DNA from: Thermoplasmata archaeon
GTDB taxonomy: Archaea; Thermoplasmatota; Thermoplasmata; UBA10834
Length of the DNA: 5,003 bases
NCBI GenBank assembly: GCA_025457845.1
Contig: JALOTO010000117.1
Span: 1 to 5,003 of the forward strand
Direction: 5' to 3'
Both the position numbers and the translations under genes were made by a program. Positions 1 through 4,902 of this stretch are shown one piece after another (position 1 is the first letter of the stretch; each line of letters begins with the position of its first letter). The notes under the pieces are model-generated. The model made no database searches. It was not told where the DNA came from and worked only from the letters and a program-made list of their open reading frames with translations.

Positions 1-104
1 TGTGGAACCACGGCGAGGACGGGATGTACGAGGAGAACAACAACAACCCGTTCGCCGATGACGACTTCCCCGGGTACGCTCCGCAGAACAGGTCCGGGAC
101 GTAA
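1..104 (+). CDS. C-terminal tail of an unidentified protein (5' end outside window)
   Basis: An open frame enters from the left edge (first whole codon at 3-5) and ends at TAA 102-104, giving 33 residues. Thirty-one of 33 third positions are G or C, matching the codon habit of the genes downstream, so it is very probably real coding sequence. The tail is hydrophilic and acidic, with a run of four Asn followed by NPFADDDFPGYAP, and looks like a disordered C terminus. No catalytic or fold motif is present and I do not recognise the family. A hairpin starts two bases after the stop, and the next gene lies 86 bases on, so this gene probably belongs to a separate transcription unit. An ATG at 24-26 is in frame but is more likely internal. 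Confidence 0.6.
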   Translation, partial: WNHGEDGMYEENNNNPFADDDFPGYAPQNRSGT

Positions 105-105
105 C

Positions 106-126
106 GTGCCTGGAATTGTCCGGCAC
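106..126 (+). terminator. Hairpin just after the upstream stop codon, possible terminator
   Basis: GTGCC at 106-110 pairs with GGCAC at 122-126. Inside this, GGA 112-114 pairs with TCC 119-121 around a four-base loop (ATTG), leaving a single bulged T at 111. The stem begins two bases after the TAA of the upstream gene, which suits transcript 3'-end formation or protection. The sequence after it is pyrimidine-rich but has no real T-run, so it does not match a classical intrinsic terminator or a typical archaeal oligo-T terminator. It could instead be an RNA-stability structure or chance. Confidence 0.3.
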
Positions 127-168
127 AAACCACTTCCTCATCTGCATTCTCCGCAATCTTCAAGTAGG

Positions 169-182
169 TTATGAATTATAAT
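169..182 (+). promoter_or_regulatory. AT-rich TATA-like element ahead of the operon
   Basis: The 14 bases TTATGAATTATAAT form the most AT-rich patch in a very GC-rich window and lie 8 bases before the first gene of the operon. It resembles an archaeal TATA box and also contains TATAAT at 177-182. The spacing is odd. An archaeal TATA box normally sits about 25 bases before the transcription start, which would put the start inside the first codons of the DUF134 gene. Read as a bacterial -10 box it would give a nearly leaderless transcript, but I see no matching -35 box. It is a candidate only. Confidence 0.4.
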
Positions 183-190
183 CCGTTTCG

Positions 191-523
191 ATGCCCAGGC
201 CGAAGCGGTGCCGGAGGGTCTGCTGCGACCCCGACTACAACGTCTTCAAGCCCCAGGGCATCCCCATGGACCGCCTAGGGAGCATAGAGATGGGGCTGGA
301 CGAGTTCGAGGCGCTCCGCCTCTCGGACGTGGAGATGCTCTCGCAGGCCGAGGCGGCCAAGAGGATGGACGTCTCGCAGCCCACCTTCAACCGGATACTT
401 TCAGGCGCCAGGTCTAAGACGGCGAGGGCCCTCACAGAGGGCGTCGCCCTCAGGATAGCCAAGGACCTGCCCCACGCCGGGCCACCCCGCGCCAGGGCAG
501 GGAAGGTTGGTGCCACGAGATGA
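191..523 (+). CDS. DUF134/UPF0251 family predicted DNA-binding protein
   Basis: This 110-residue protein matches the DUF134 (UPF0251) family, a group of predicted transcription regulators with a sigma-70 region 4-like helix-turn-helix. The N terminus MPRPKRCRRVCCDPD is the family hallmark and fixes the start at the ATG, although no Shine-Dalgarno sequence is visible upstream. Cys7, Cys11 and Cys12 could bind a metal or Fe-S cluster. The conserved block GLDEFEALRLSD (35-46) leads into the helix-turn-helix at about 50-75, with AEAAKRMDVSQPTFNRIL. The last 20 residues are basic and probably disordered. In this family such genes often sit beside, or are fused to, NifX-like domains, which fits the two NifX-like genes downstream. 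It probably regulates its own operon, but neither targets nor signal can be read from the sequence. The next gene overlaps by four bases (ATGA). Confidence 0.92.
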   Translation: MPRPKRCRRVCCDPDYNVFKPQGIPMDRLGSIEMGLDEFEALRLSDVEMLSQAEAAKRMDVSQPTFNRILSGARSKTARALTEGVALRIAKDLPHAGPPRARAGKVGATR

Positions 524-1155
524 GGTTCGCATCGCTCCTGGTCAAGATACCCGGCAACTGGATCGGCTGCCTTGCCAGCAGCTGCGATCTCTCCGTCAGG
601 ATACTCAAGTGCGTCCCCAAGAACGGCGTCGGGGGCCAGAGCCTCCTCCAGATCGACACGGACCCCGGCATCTCCCAGGAGGAGCTCGTCGGGAGGATCC
701 GGGACATAGAGCCCAACTGCAACGTGCAGCTGACTGCCGCCGGCCCCGGGAGGCACATAGGCACCGTCGAGCTGGAGCGGTGCGCGGCGTGCAGGCTCAT
801 GGCCGACTCGGGGTGCTTCATGGACTCGGCCTCGAACAGGGACGGGGGCGTCATGCAGTGGAACGTCATAGCCCCCAACGCCGGCGCGCTGAGGGAGCTC
901 GTGACGAAGGTCAAGGAGCTCGGGTGCGAGGTCGACGTGGAGAAGATATCCGTCCTGAGGACGGCGTCCGAGCTCACCGTCGCCCAGGAGAGGGTCCTGC
1001 AGATGGCCTTCGAACTCGGCTACTACGAGATCCCCAAGAAGATCACCCTCGAGAAGCTGGCCAACAGGCTCGAGATATCCAAGGCCACCCTCGACGTCAT
1101 GCTGAGGAGGGCCCAGAGGAAGCTCGTGGCGAGCCACATAGGCGAGGTGTGCTGA
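520..1155 (+). CDS. Bat-type HTH_10 transcription regulator with Cys-rich sensor region
   Basis: The protein has 211 residues. Its C-terminal part (about 152-205) reads LTVAQERVLQMAFELGYYEIP and continues into KITLEKLANRLEISKATL, the signature of the archaeal bacterio-opsin-activator HTH_10 DNA-binding domain. The first 145 residues look like two similar alpha/beta halves (about 3-71 and 80-146). Each half carries cysteines near its start: Cys17 and Cys22 in the first, Cys88, Cys91 and Cys99 in the second. Cys31, Cys67, Cys136 and the last residue Cys211 add to the set. This suggests a metal-, Fe-S- or redox-sensing region, but that is inference. The start ATG overlaps the DUF134 stop in an ATGA, so the two regulators are translationally coupled. 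Family identity is firm for the HTH domain and unknown for the N-terminal part. Confidence 0.87.
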   Translation: MRFASLLVKIPGNWIGCLASSCDLSVRILKCVPKNGVGGQSLLQIDTDPGISQEELVGRIRDIEPNCNVQLTAAGPGRHIGTVELERCAACRLMADSGCFMDSASNRDGGVMQWNVIAPNAGALRELVTKVKELGCEVDVEKISVLRTASELTVAQERVLQMAFELGYYEIPKKITLEKLANRLEISKATLDVMLRRAQRKLVASHIGEVC

Positions 1156-1170
1156 GCCTCGGGCCTCGCC
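1141..1170 (+). repeat. Inverted repeat across the regulator stop codon
   Basis: GGCGAGG at 1141-1147 is the exact reverse complement of CCTCGCC at 1164-1170, with a 16-base spacer that contains the TGA of the HTH_10 gene (1153-1155). A U-G pair could extend the stem by one. It lies in the 43-base gap before the DUF1847 gene and could act as an RNA hairpin that adjusts expression between the regulators and the genes after them. No T-run follows. In sequence this GC-rich, a seven-base arm could arise by chance. Confidence 0.25.
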
Positions 1171-1198
1171 GAAACCGCTTACCGGGACGGGACCAGGG

Positions 1199-1792
1199 AT
1201 GAGGGCTGACTGCGCGCACTGCGTTGAGAAGGACTGCTATCAGGGGAAGGACTGCTTCGGCCTGGCGGACAGGGCCAAGGCCGCGTACGACGGGCCCGAG
1301 CTCAGGTCGATGCGCGCCTCGGGGAGGATCGAGGCGGAGCATTACATGAAGAAGACCCGGCTCGAGGAGGTCGCCATCTACGCGAAGGAGATGGGCATGA
1401 GGAGGATAGGCATCGCCTTCTGCGTCGGCCTCTCCTCCGAGGCCGAGGTCGTCGCGGACGTACTCTCGAAGCAGGGGTTCGAGGTCCACTCGGTGTGCTG
1501 CAAGGTGTGCGGGATCGACAAGTCCGAACTGGGCGTAGCCAGGCTCCACGGGGAAGGGGGGCGCGAGGCGGTCTGCGACCCCGTCGGGCAGGCTATGTGC
1601 CTCGCCGGGTGCGGGACCGAGATGAACCTTGTGGTCGGCCTGTGCGTGGGCCACGACATGCTCTTCACGAAGCACTCGGAGGCCCCCGTCTCGACGCTGA
1701 TAGTCAAGGACCGGGTCCTCGCCCACAACCCGGCGGGCGCCATATACAGCGGGTACTACCGGAAGAACGTGTTCGGCCTTCCCCCGGGCTGA
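1199..1792 (+). CDS. DUF1847 family Cys-rich putative metal-binding protein
   Basis: The 197-residue product matches DUF1847, a family of unknown function in anaerobic bacteria and archaea. The N terminus holds a tight cysteine cluster, Cys5, Cys8, Cys13 and Cys19 (DCAHCVEKDCYQGKDC), suited to a zinc site or Fe-S cluster. The core has alternating hydrophobic strands and the motif GIAFCVGLSSEAEVV (71-85). More cysteines follow: Cys100, Cys101 and Cys104 (VCCKVCG), then Cys126, Cys134, Cys138 and Cys149, twelve in total. His152 and His159 lie close by. There is no signal peptide or membrane segment, so it should be cytoplasmic. The length is near full for the family. The start follows a purine-rich stretch (GGGACCAGGG) with only a weak ribosome-binding match. 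Its place in the operon suggests a role with Fe-S or sulfur chemistry, but the reaction is unknown. Confidence 0.85.
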   Translation: MRADCAHCVEKDCYQGKDCFGLADRAKAAYDGPELRSMRASGRIEAEHYMKKTRLEEVAIYAKEMGMRRIGIAFCVGLSSEAEVVADVLSKQGFEVHSVCCKVCGIDKSELGVARLHGEGGREAVCDPVGQAMCLAGCGTEMNLVVGLCVGHDMLFTKHSEAPVSTLIVKDRVLAHNPAGAIYSGYYRKNVFGLPPG

Positions 1793-1834
1793 CCGCGCCT
1801 GGACGGCTAACCTGTTCGCCGCACCGGACTTCAA

Positions 1835-1860
1835 CCTCGGACGCGAAGGGATGTCCGAGG
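1835..1860 (+). promoter_or_regulatory. Perfect 8-bp inverted repeat covering the DsrE-gene ribosome-binding site
   Basis: CCTCGGAC at 1835-1842 is exactly complementary to GTCCGAGG at 1853-1860, with a 10-base loop between. The right arm ends in GAGG (1857-1860), the best Shine-Dalgarno match for the ATG at 1868, seven bases away. When folded in RNA the stem would hide this site. It could therefore limit or switch translation of the DsrE gene, or act on DNA as an operator for a dimeric regulator. It sits in the longest gap of the operon (75 bases, 1793-1867), which otherwise shows no recognisable promoter. Confidence 0.45.
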
Positions 1861-1867
1861 AATAACG

Positions 1868-2254
1868 ATGGCAAAGAGGACTGACTACTCGAAGAAGGCG
1901 TTCCTGGTCGTCGGCACGCACGGCGAGGAGGACCTCGAGAAGGCGACCATGGTCTTCGCATGCGCGGGAGCGTCGACCGCCCTCGGCATCAGGACCAAGG
2001 TCTTCCTGACCATGAACGGGGTCAAGCTCGCCCAGAAGGGCTACGCGGAGAAACTGAAGCCGGTCGAGGGGATGGCGTCCGTGAAGGAGATGATGGACGC
2101 GTTCACCCAGAGCGGCGGCAAGATACAGGTCTGCATACCCTGCATGGAGGCTAGGGGCATCAGCAAGGCGCAGTTCATCGGCGGGGTGGAGTTCGTCAAC
2201 CTGATGGACTTCGCGGCCGAGGCCGTGGACGCGGACAGGGTCTTCACCTGCTGA
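1868..2254 (+). CDS. DsrE/DsrF-like family protein (putative sulfur-relay or redox)
   Basis: The 128-residue product has the compact alpha/beta fold pattern of the DsrE/DsrF-like family: an N-terminal strand (KKAFLVVGTHGEEDLEKA, 9-26), then helix-strand units with GIRTKVFLTMNGV (40-52). Members of this family carry persulfide sulfur or take part in thiol relay. Here the candidate reactive residues are a Cys-Ile-Pro-Cys pair (Cys89 and Cys92) in the loop after KIQV, together with Cys32 and the terminal Cys128. The CxxC loop is typical of archaeal DsrE-like proteins of unknown function. No signal peptide is seen, so it is probably cytoplasmic. The start follows a GAGG site that lies in a hairpin stem. 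Beside Mrp and an IscU-like scaffold, a sulfur or electron donor role in cluster assembly is reasonable but unproven. Confidence 0.82.
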   Translation: MAKRTDYSKKAFLVVGTHGEEDLEKATMVFACAGASTALGIRTKVFLTMNGVKLAQKGYAEKLKPVEGMASVKEMMDAFTQSGGKIQVCIPCMEARGISKAQFIGGVEFVNLMDFAAEAVDADRVFTC

Positions 2255-2270
2255 CGGCAGGGGTGTGCGC

Positions 2271-3113
2271 ATGAATGCATTCACTGGTAAGCAGAGCGCG
2301 CCCTCCAGGCAGGCCGCCCCGTCCACCGCGGCGGAGAACCTGAAGGACGTCAAACACAAGATCATAGTAATGAGCGGCAAGGGTGGCGTCGGCAAGTCGA
2401 CCGTCGCCGTGAACCTCGCCGCGGCGCTCGCCAAGAGGGGGAGGAAGGTCGGCCTCCTGGACGCGGACATGCACGGGCCGAGCGTGCCCAAGCTGCTGGG
2501 GATCCCCAACCTGCCCCTGAGCGTGGACGCCAGGGGGAAAATCATCCCGTTCCACGTCCCGCCCTCGATCAAGGTCGTCTCGATCGCGTTCCTCCTCAAC
2601 GACAGGGACTCCCCGGTCATATGGAGGGGGCCGATCAAGATGGGCGCGATCAAGCAGTTCCTCGAGGAGGTCGCGTGGGGCGAGCTGGACTACCTGATCG
2701 TAGACCTCCCGCCGGGCACCGGGGACGAGCCGCTCAGCACCGCGCAGCTCGTGCCGTCGCCGGACGGGGCGGTGATCGTCACCACCCCGCAGGACGTCGC
2801 GCTGCTGAGCGTCAGGAAGTCCATCAACTTCGTCAAGGCCGTGGGCCTGAAGCCCATCGGCCTCGTGGAGAACATGTACGGGCTCAGGTGCCCGCACTGC
2901 GGCAAGGAGATCCCGCTGTTCGAGGACGGGGGCGTCGGCAAGGCGACCAAGGACCTCTCGATCCCGCTCCTGGGCAAACTGCCGCTGAGCCCGGAGATAG
3001 CGAGGAGCGGGGACGACGGGAAGCCCTTCGCCGCGGGCTCCGACGAGGCGGCCAAGGCCTTCGACGAGATAACGACGAGGATCATCGAGTCGGTCGAGGG
3101 GAAGGGTGGCTAG
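2271..3113 (+). CDS. mrp: Mrp/NBP35/ApbC-type Fe-S cluster carrier ATPase
   Basis: The 280-residue product is a P-loop ATPase of the Mrp/NBP35 group, which binds a labile [4Fe-4S] cluster between two subunits and passes it to target proteins. The deviant Walker A motif is SGKGGVGKST (35-44). The switch I region is LLDADMHGPSVPKLLG (62-77), and the Walker B region is YLIVDLPPGTGDEP (141-154). The cluster-binding pair is Cys207 and Cys210 (CPHCG) after the conserved GLVENM. About 29 residues before the ATPase core are Ala/Ser/Pro-rich and probably disordered. I start at the ATG 2271 because AGGGG at 2259-2263 is spaced seven bases from it; an in-frame GTG at 2265 is too close to that site. Length and motifs are complete. 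It lies 16 bases after the DsrE gene. Low-level alternative names are ApbC and Nbp35. Confidence 0.95.
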   Translation: MNAFTGKQSAPSRQAAPSTAAENLKDVKHKIIVMSGKGGVGKSTVAVNLAAALAKRGRKVGLLDADMHGPSVPKLLGIPNLPLSVDARGKIIPFHVPPSIKVVSIAFLLNDRDSPVIWRGPIKMGAIKQFLEEVAWGELDYLIVDLPPGTGDEPLSTAQLVPSPDGAVIVTTPQDVALLSVRKSINFVKAVGLKPIGLVENMYGLRCPHCGKEIPLFEDGGVGKATKDLSIPLLGKLPLSPEIARSGDDGKPFAAGSDEAAKAFDEITTRIIESVEGKGG

Positions 3114-3117
3114 GGAG

Positions 3118-3321
3118 ATGACGGCCGCCGGGACCAGGAAGTTCGAGTGCTTCGACTGCGGGAAGAAATGGGAGGAGCCCTACGGCACGGGCCGGCCCCT
3201 CTCATGCCCGTCGTGCGGCAGCAGGAACATCCACAGGGCGGCCGAGGACAGGGGCAGAGGGGGGCGCGGGCCAGTGTGCGCGCGGCCCACTGTGAGCACA
3301 GGAGGTAGAGGAGATGGCTGA
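3118..3321 (+). CDS. Small zinc-ribbon protein, 67 residues
   Basis: A short protein with a rubredoxin-like zinc ribbon: Cys11-x2-Cys14 and Cys30-x2-Cys33, in the pattern FECFDCGKKWEEPYGTGRP followed by CPSCGSRNIHR. Such ribbons bind one zinc ion, or sometimes iron, and usually mediate protein or nucleic-acid contacts. After the ribbon comes AEDRGRGGRG and a basic, Gly-rich, probably disordered tail with one extra cysteine (Cys54). The start is uncertain. ATG 3118 has GGTGG eight bases upstream and lies four bases after the Mrp stop. An in-frame GTG at 3106 would add four residues and overlap the Mrp stop. Its stop overlaps the next start by eight bases (ATGGCTGA). I recognise the fold but no named function. 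A link to Fe-S or NifX biology rests on context. Confidence 0.72.
   Translation: MTAAGTRKFECFDCGKKWEEPYGTGRPLSCPSCGSRNIHRAAEDRGRGGRGPVCARPTVSTGGRGDG
3301..3306 (+). promoter_or_regulatory. Near-perfect Shine-Dalgarno site deciding the 57-residue zinc-ribbon start
   Basis: GGAGGT lies seven bases before the ATG at 3314, inside the end of the preceding gene. It is the strongest ribosome-binding match in the window and supports the very short gene that follows, which a length cut-off would miss. Confidence 0.7.
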
Positions 3322-3487
3322 AGAGGGAGGCGGCCGGGGCGAGAGCGACCTGGAGTTCGGATCCAAGAAGTGCATATGCCCCGAGTGCGGGACGCAGGTG
3401 CCCCACGCGCTGAGGGGCGTGCCGTGCAGCAGGACGAAGTGCCCGAAGTGCGGCTCCCAGATGAGGGGCACTCAGTGCGGAGAATGA
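3314..3487 (+). CDS. Small Cys-rich zinc-ribbon protein, 57 residues
   Basis: A 57-residue protein running from ATG 3314 to TGA 3485-3487, supported by an excellent ribosome-binding site and G/C-rich third positions. The first 19 residues are acidic and Gly-rich. The rest carries seven cysteines: Cys20, Cys22 and Cys25 (CICPECG), Cys38 (GVPC), Cys43 and Cys46 (CPKCG) and Cys55, with His31 in VPHAL. The CxxCG...PH...GVPC...CPKCG layout is that of a small zinc-ribbon or rubredoxin-like fold. The extra cysteines leave room for a second metal or an Fe-S cluster. It overlaps the previous gene by eight bases and ends four bases before the NifX-like gene, so it is almost surely co-translated with both. 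The function is unknown. Confidence 0.75.
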   Translation: MAEEGGGRGESDLEFGSKKCICPECGTQVPHALRGVPCSRTKCPKCGSQMRGTQCGE

Positions 3488-3491
3488 TCGA

Positions 3492-3911
3492 ATGGCTACG
3501 GAAAGGCAGAGCGGAGGAACAGGCAAGCGGGTCGCGGTGAGCTCCGTGGGAGAGTCCCTGGACTCGCCCGTCGACCCGAGGTTCGGCAGGTGCTCGTACT
3601 TCATGGTGTTCGAGGAGGACGGCGGGCACAGGGCGGTCAGGAACTCCGGCCAGGCGCTGGGGAACGGCGCCGGCATCCAGGCCGCGCAGCAGATGCTCGA
3701 CCTGGGCGTCGACACAGTGGTGACGGGGGACGTCGGGCCCAACGCGTTCAGGGTGCTCGCCGGCGGCGGGGTGCGGATGTTCGTCAAGTGCACGGGCACC
3801 GTAGCCTCGGCCATGGACGCCTACAGGAGGGGCGACCTCCAGCAGACGGACGCGTCCACCTCGCCCGGCCACCACGGCCACATGCAGGGGCGCGGCCCCA
3901 GGGGCGGATAG
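3492..3911 (+). CDS. NifX/NifB-C-like dinitrogenase iron-molybdenum cofactor domain protein (first copy)
   Basis: The 139-residue product has the NifX/NifY/NifB C-terminal domain (dinitrogenase iron-molybdenum cofactor biosynthesis family, about 12-118). This RNase H-like fold holds FeMo-cofactor or its precursors in nitrogen fixers and has unknown clients elsewhere. Typical family blocks are VAVSSVGESLDSPVDPRFGRC (14-34), VVTGDVGPNAFRVL (76-89) and the region around Cys100. Cys34 and Cys100 are possible ligands. An unusual tail, GHHGHMQGRGPRGG (126-139), adds three His and one Met and may bind nickel, iron or another metal. The start ATG lies four bases after the previous stop, with GGAG at 3479-3482 as ribosome site. 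No nitrogenase gene is visible, so a direct role in nitrogen fixation should not be assumed. Compare the second copy at 4543-4902, which lacks this tail. Confidence 0.88.
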   Translation: MATERQSGGTGKRVAVSSVGESLDSPVDPRFGRCSYFMVFEEDGGHRAVRNSGQALGNGAGIQAAQQMLDLGVDTVVTGDVGPNAFRVLAGGGVRMFVKCTGTVASAMDAYRRGDLQQTDASTSPGHHGHMQGRGPRGG

Positions 3912-3918
3912 GCGGGCC

Positions 3919-4380
3919 ATGAGCGGCAGGGGGAAGCCGTCCGAGCTCGACATCCTCGTCGAGAACATCGTCGCTGCCATGGAGGCGGGGGACTCGAAGA
4001 TCTACTCCAAGGAGGTGATCGCCGAGTTCAGGGACCCGGCCAACGTCGGTCCGATGGACGGCGCGGACGGGACGGGCCTGGCCGACGGCCTCTGCATGGA
4101 CACCATGCAGATGTGGGTCAAGGTCGAGGGCGGCAGGGTCTCGGGATGCACGTTCTACACGGACGGCTGCGGCGCCACGATCGCCTGCGGGAGCAGGCTG
4201 ACCAAGCTCGTCAGGGGCCTGACCCCGGAGGAGGCGTGCGCTTTCAAGCCGGAGAGCCTCGTCTCGTCCCTCGGGGGGCTCCCGGAGGAGCACGTGCACT
4301 GCGCCAGCCTGGCGGTGATCGCCTTCAAGAACGCGATGAGGGACGCCATGGAGAAGGGGGCCCGGCCGTGCGGCTCCTGA
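3919..4380 (+). CDS. IscU/NifU N-terminal-like Fe-S cluster scaffold protein
   Basis: The 153-residue product follows the IscU/NifU-N pattern. It has the NVGPMDGADGTG segment (42-53), Cys59 with Asp61 (LCMDTMQM), Cys84 in TDGCGATIA, and His127-Cys128 in HCASLAVIAFKNAM. In IscU the three cysteines, the Asp and the His hold the nascent [2Fe-2S] cluster. All five appear here at almost the same spacings (25 and 44 residues between the cysteines). The usual SSS stretch after GCG is replaced by CGS, adding Cys90; Cys77, Cys107 and Cys151 are further extras. The N-terminal helix (about 9-37) matches the family. The scaffold would receive sulfur and iron and pass the cluster to carriers such as the nearby Mrp. 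No cysteine desulfurase is visible here. The gene starts seven bases after the first NifX-like gene and overlaps the next by 13 bases. Confidence 0.88.
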   Translation: MSGRGKPSELDILVENIVAAMEAGDSKIYSKEVIAEFRDPANVGPMDGADGTGLADGLCMDTMQMWVKVEGGRVSGCTFYTDGCGATIACGSRLTKLVRGLTPEEACAFKPESLVSSLGGLPEEHVHCASLAVIAFKNAMRDAMEKGARPCGS

Positions 4381-4514
4381 GGTTCAGGTGCGACGAGTGC
4401 GGGCTCGACATGGCGCTGCCCGAGAAGCCGGAGAAGTGCTTCTGCTGCGGCTCCACCAGGATAGTCAGGGAGGGCTGGAGGCTGCGGTTCAAGGAGAAGG
4501 ACAGAGAGGGATGA
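4368..4514 (+). CDS. Very small zinc-ribbon protein, 48 residues
   Basis: A frame from GTG 4368 to TGA 4512-4514 encodes 48 residues with two cysteine knuckles, Cys8-x2-Cys11 (RCDECGLDM) and Cys24-x-Cys26-Cys27 (KCFCCGSTRIV). A basic, charged C terminus (RLRFKEKDREG) follows. The pattern suggests one zinc site of ribbon type. The GTG start overlaps the end of the IscU-like gene by 13 bases, and a GGGGG run lies just before it at about 4356-4360, which implies translational coupling. Third positions are strongly G/C, as expected of real coding sequence. The ATG at 4410 would cut off the first knuckle and is an unlikely start. The function is unknown. It is the third small zinc-ribbon gene in this cluster and shares no obvious similarity with the other two beyond the cysteines. 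Confidence 0.68.
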   Translation: MRLLRFRCDECGLDMALPEKPEKCFCCGSTRIVREGWRLRFKEKDREG

Positions 4515-4542
4515 CTTTGGATATGCGAAGGAGTGAGAGAGG

Positions 4543-4902
4543 ATGAAACTCTGTGTACCATCTATGGAGACTGGCGGGTATGACGACCTCGTGTGCGAGC
4601 ACTTCGGCCGCGCGCCGACGTTCACGGTGATAGACCTGGACAGCGAGAAGGTCCTCGTCGTCAGGAACATGAGCGAGCACATGGGAGGGCTCGGCAAGCC
4701 GCCCGAGCACATCGCCAAGACCGGCGCGAACGTGCTGATATGCTCCGGCCTGGGGCCGAAGGCGATCGACATGCTCCAGTCGTTCGGGGTTCAGGTGTTC
4801 GTGGGAGCGTGCGGCACTGTCCGGGACGCGGTGCAGATGTGGCGCGACGGGAAGCTGCAGCCCGCGACCTACGACGTCGCGTGCAAGGAACACAGCCACT
4901 GA
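4543..4902 (+). CDS. NifX/NifB-C-like dinitrogenase iron-molybdenum cofactor domain protein (second copy)
   Basis: The 119-residue product is a second NifX-type protein. The N terminus MKLCVPSMETGGYDDLVCEHFGRAPTF is cut as for the family: first strand, then xxHFGRAPxF in place of the PRFGRCxYF of the first copy. The later blocks NVLICSGLGPKAIDML (63-78) and VFVGACGTVRDAVQMW (85-100) are typical. His20, the HM pair at 46-47, Cys4, Cys18, Cys67, Cys90 and Cys114 are candidate ligands. The C terminus ends in CKEHSH, a short His/Cys tail. The start has GGAGTG at 4530-4535, seven bases upstream. Two divergent NifX-like proteins in one operon could form a heteromeric carrier or handle successive cofactor stages. 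This is inference; the domain assignment itself is strong. Confidence 0.9.
   Translation: MKLCVPSMETGGYDDLVCEHFGRAPTFTVIDLDSEKVLVVRNMSEHMGGLGKPPEHIAKTGANVLICSGLGPKAIDMLQSFGVQVFVGACGTVRDAVQMWRDGKLQPATYDVACKEHSH

Noticed and set aside
235..1137. Long minus-strand open frame of 300 codons opposite the regulators
   Set aside because: It is antisense to two genes with clear family motifs. Long antisense frames are expected in GC-rich DNA, and its translation is repetitive in Leu, Gly, Asp and Arg with no recognisable domain.
1851..1865. Four-codon frame (ATG TCC GAG GAA TAA) just before the DsrE gene, a possible leader peptide
   Set aside because: It lacks a properly spaced ribosome site, and most of it is the right arm of the hairpin. 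Such tiny frames are common by chance.
2265..2270. GTG 2265 as the Mrp start
   Set aside because: The AGGGG ribosome site ends one base before this GTG, too close to use, while ATG 2271 has ideal spacing.
1097..2653. Minus-strand open frame of 518 codons
   Set aside because: It lies opposite the end of HTH_10, all of DUF1847 and DsrE, and part of Mrp, all supported by motifs. Its composition is typical of a GC-rich shadow frame and no domain is seen.
3268..3292. Short inverted repeats (GGGCC/GGCCC and CAGTG/CACTG) with an alternating GTGTGCGCGC stretch
   Set aside because: The two stems exclude each other, are only five bases each, and lie inside the coding end of the 67-residue zinc-ribbon gene in very GC-rich sequence. 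Chance is a sufficient explanation.
4113..4514. Forward 133-codon frame covering the 48-residue zinc-ribbon gene
   Set aside because: The upstream part is a shadow of the IscU-like gene in another frame. Only the end, from GTG 4368, looks real and is annotated on its own.
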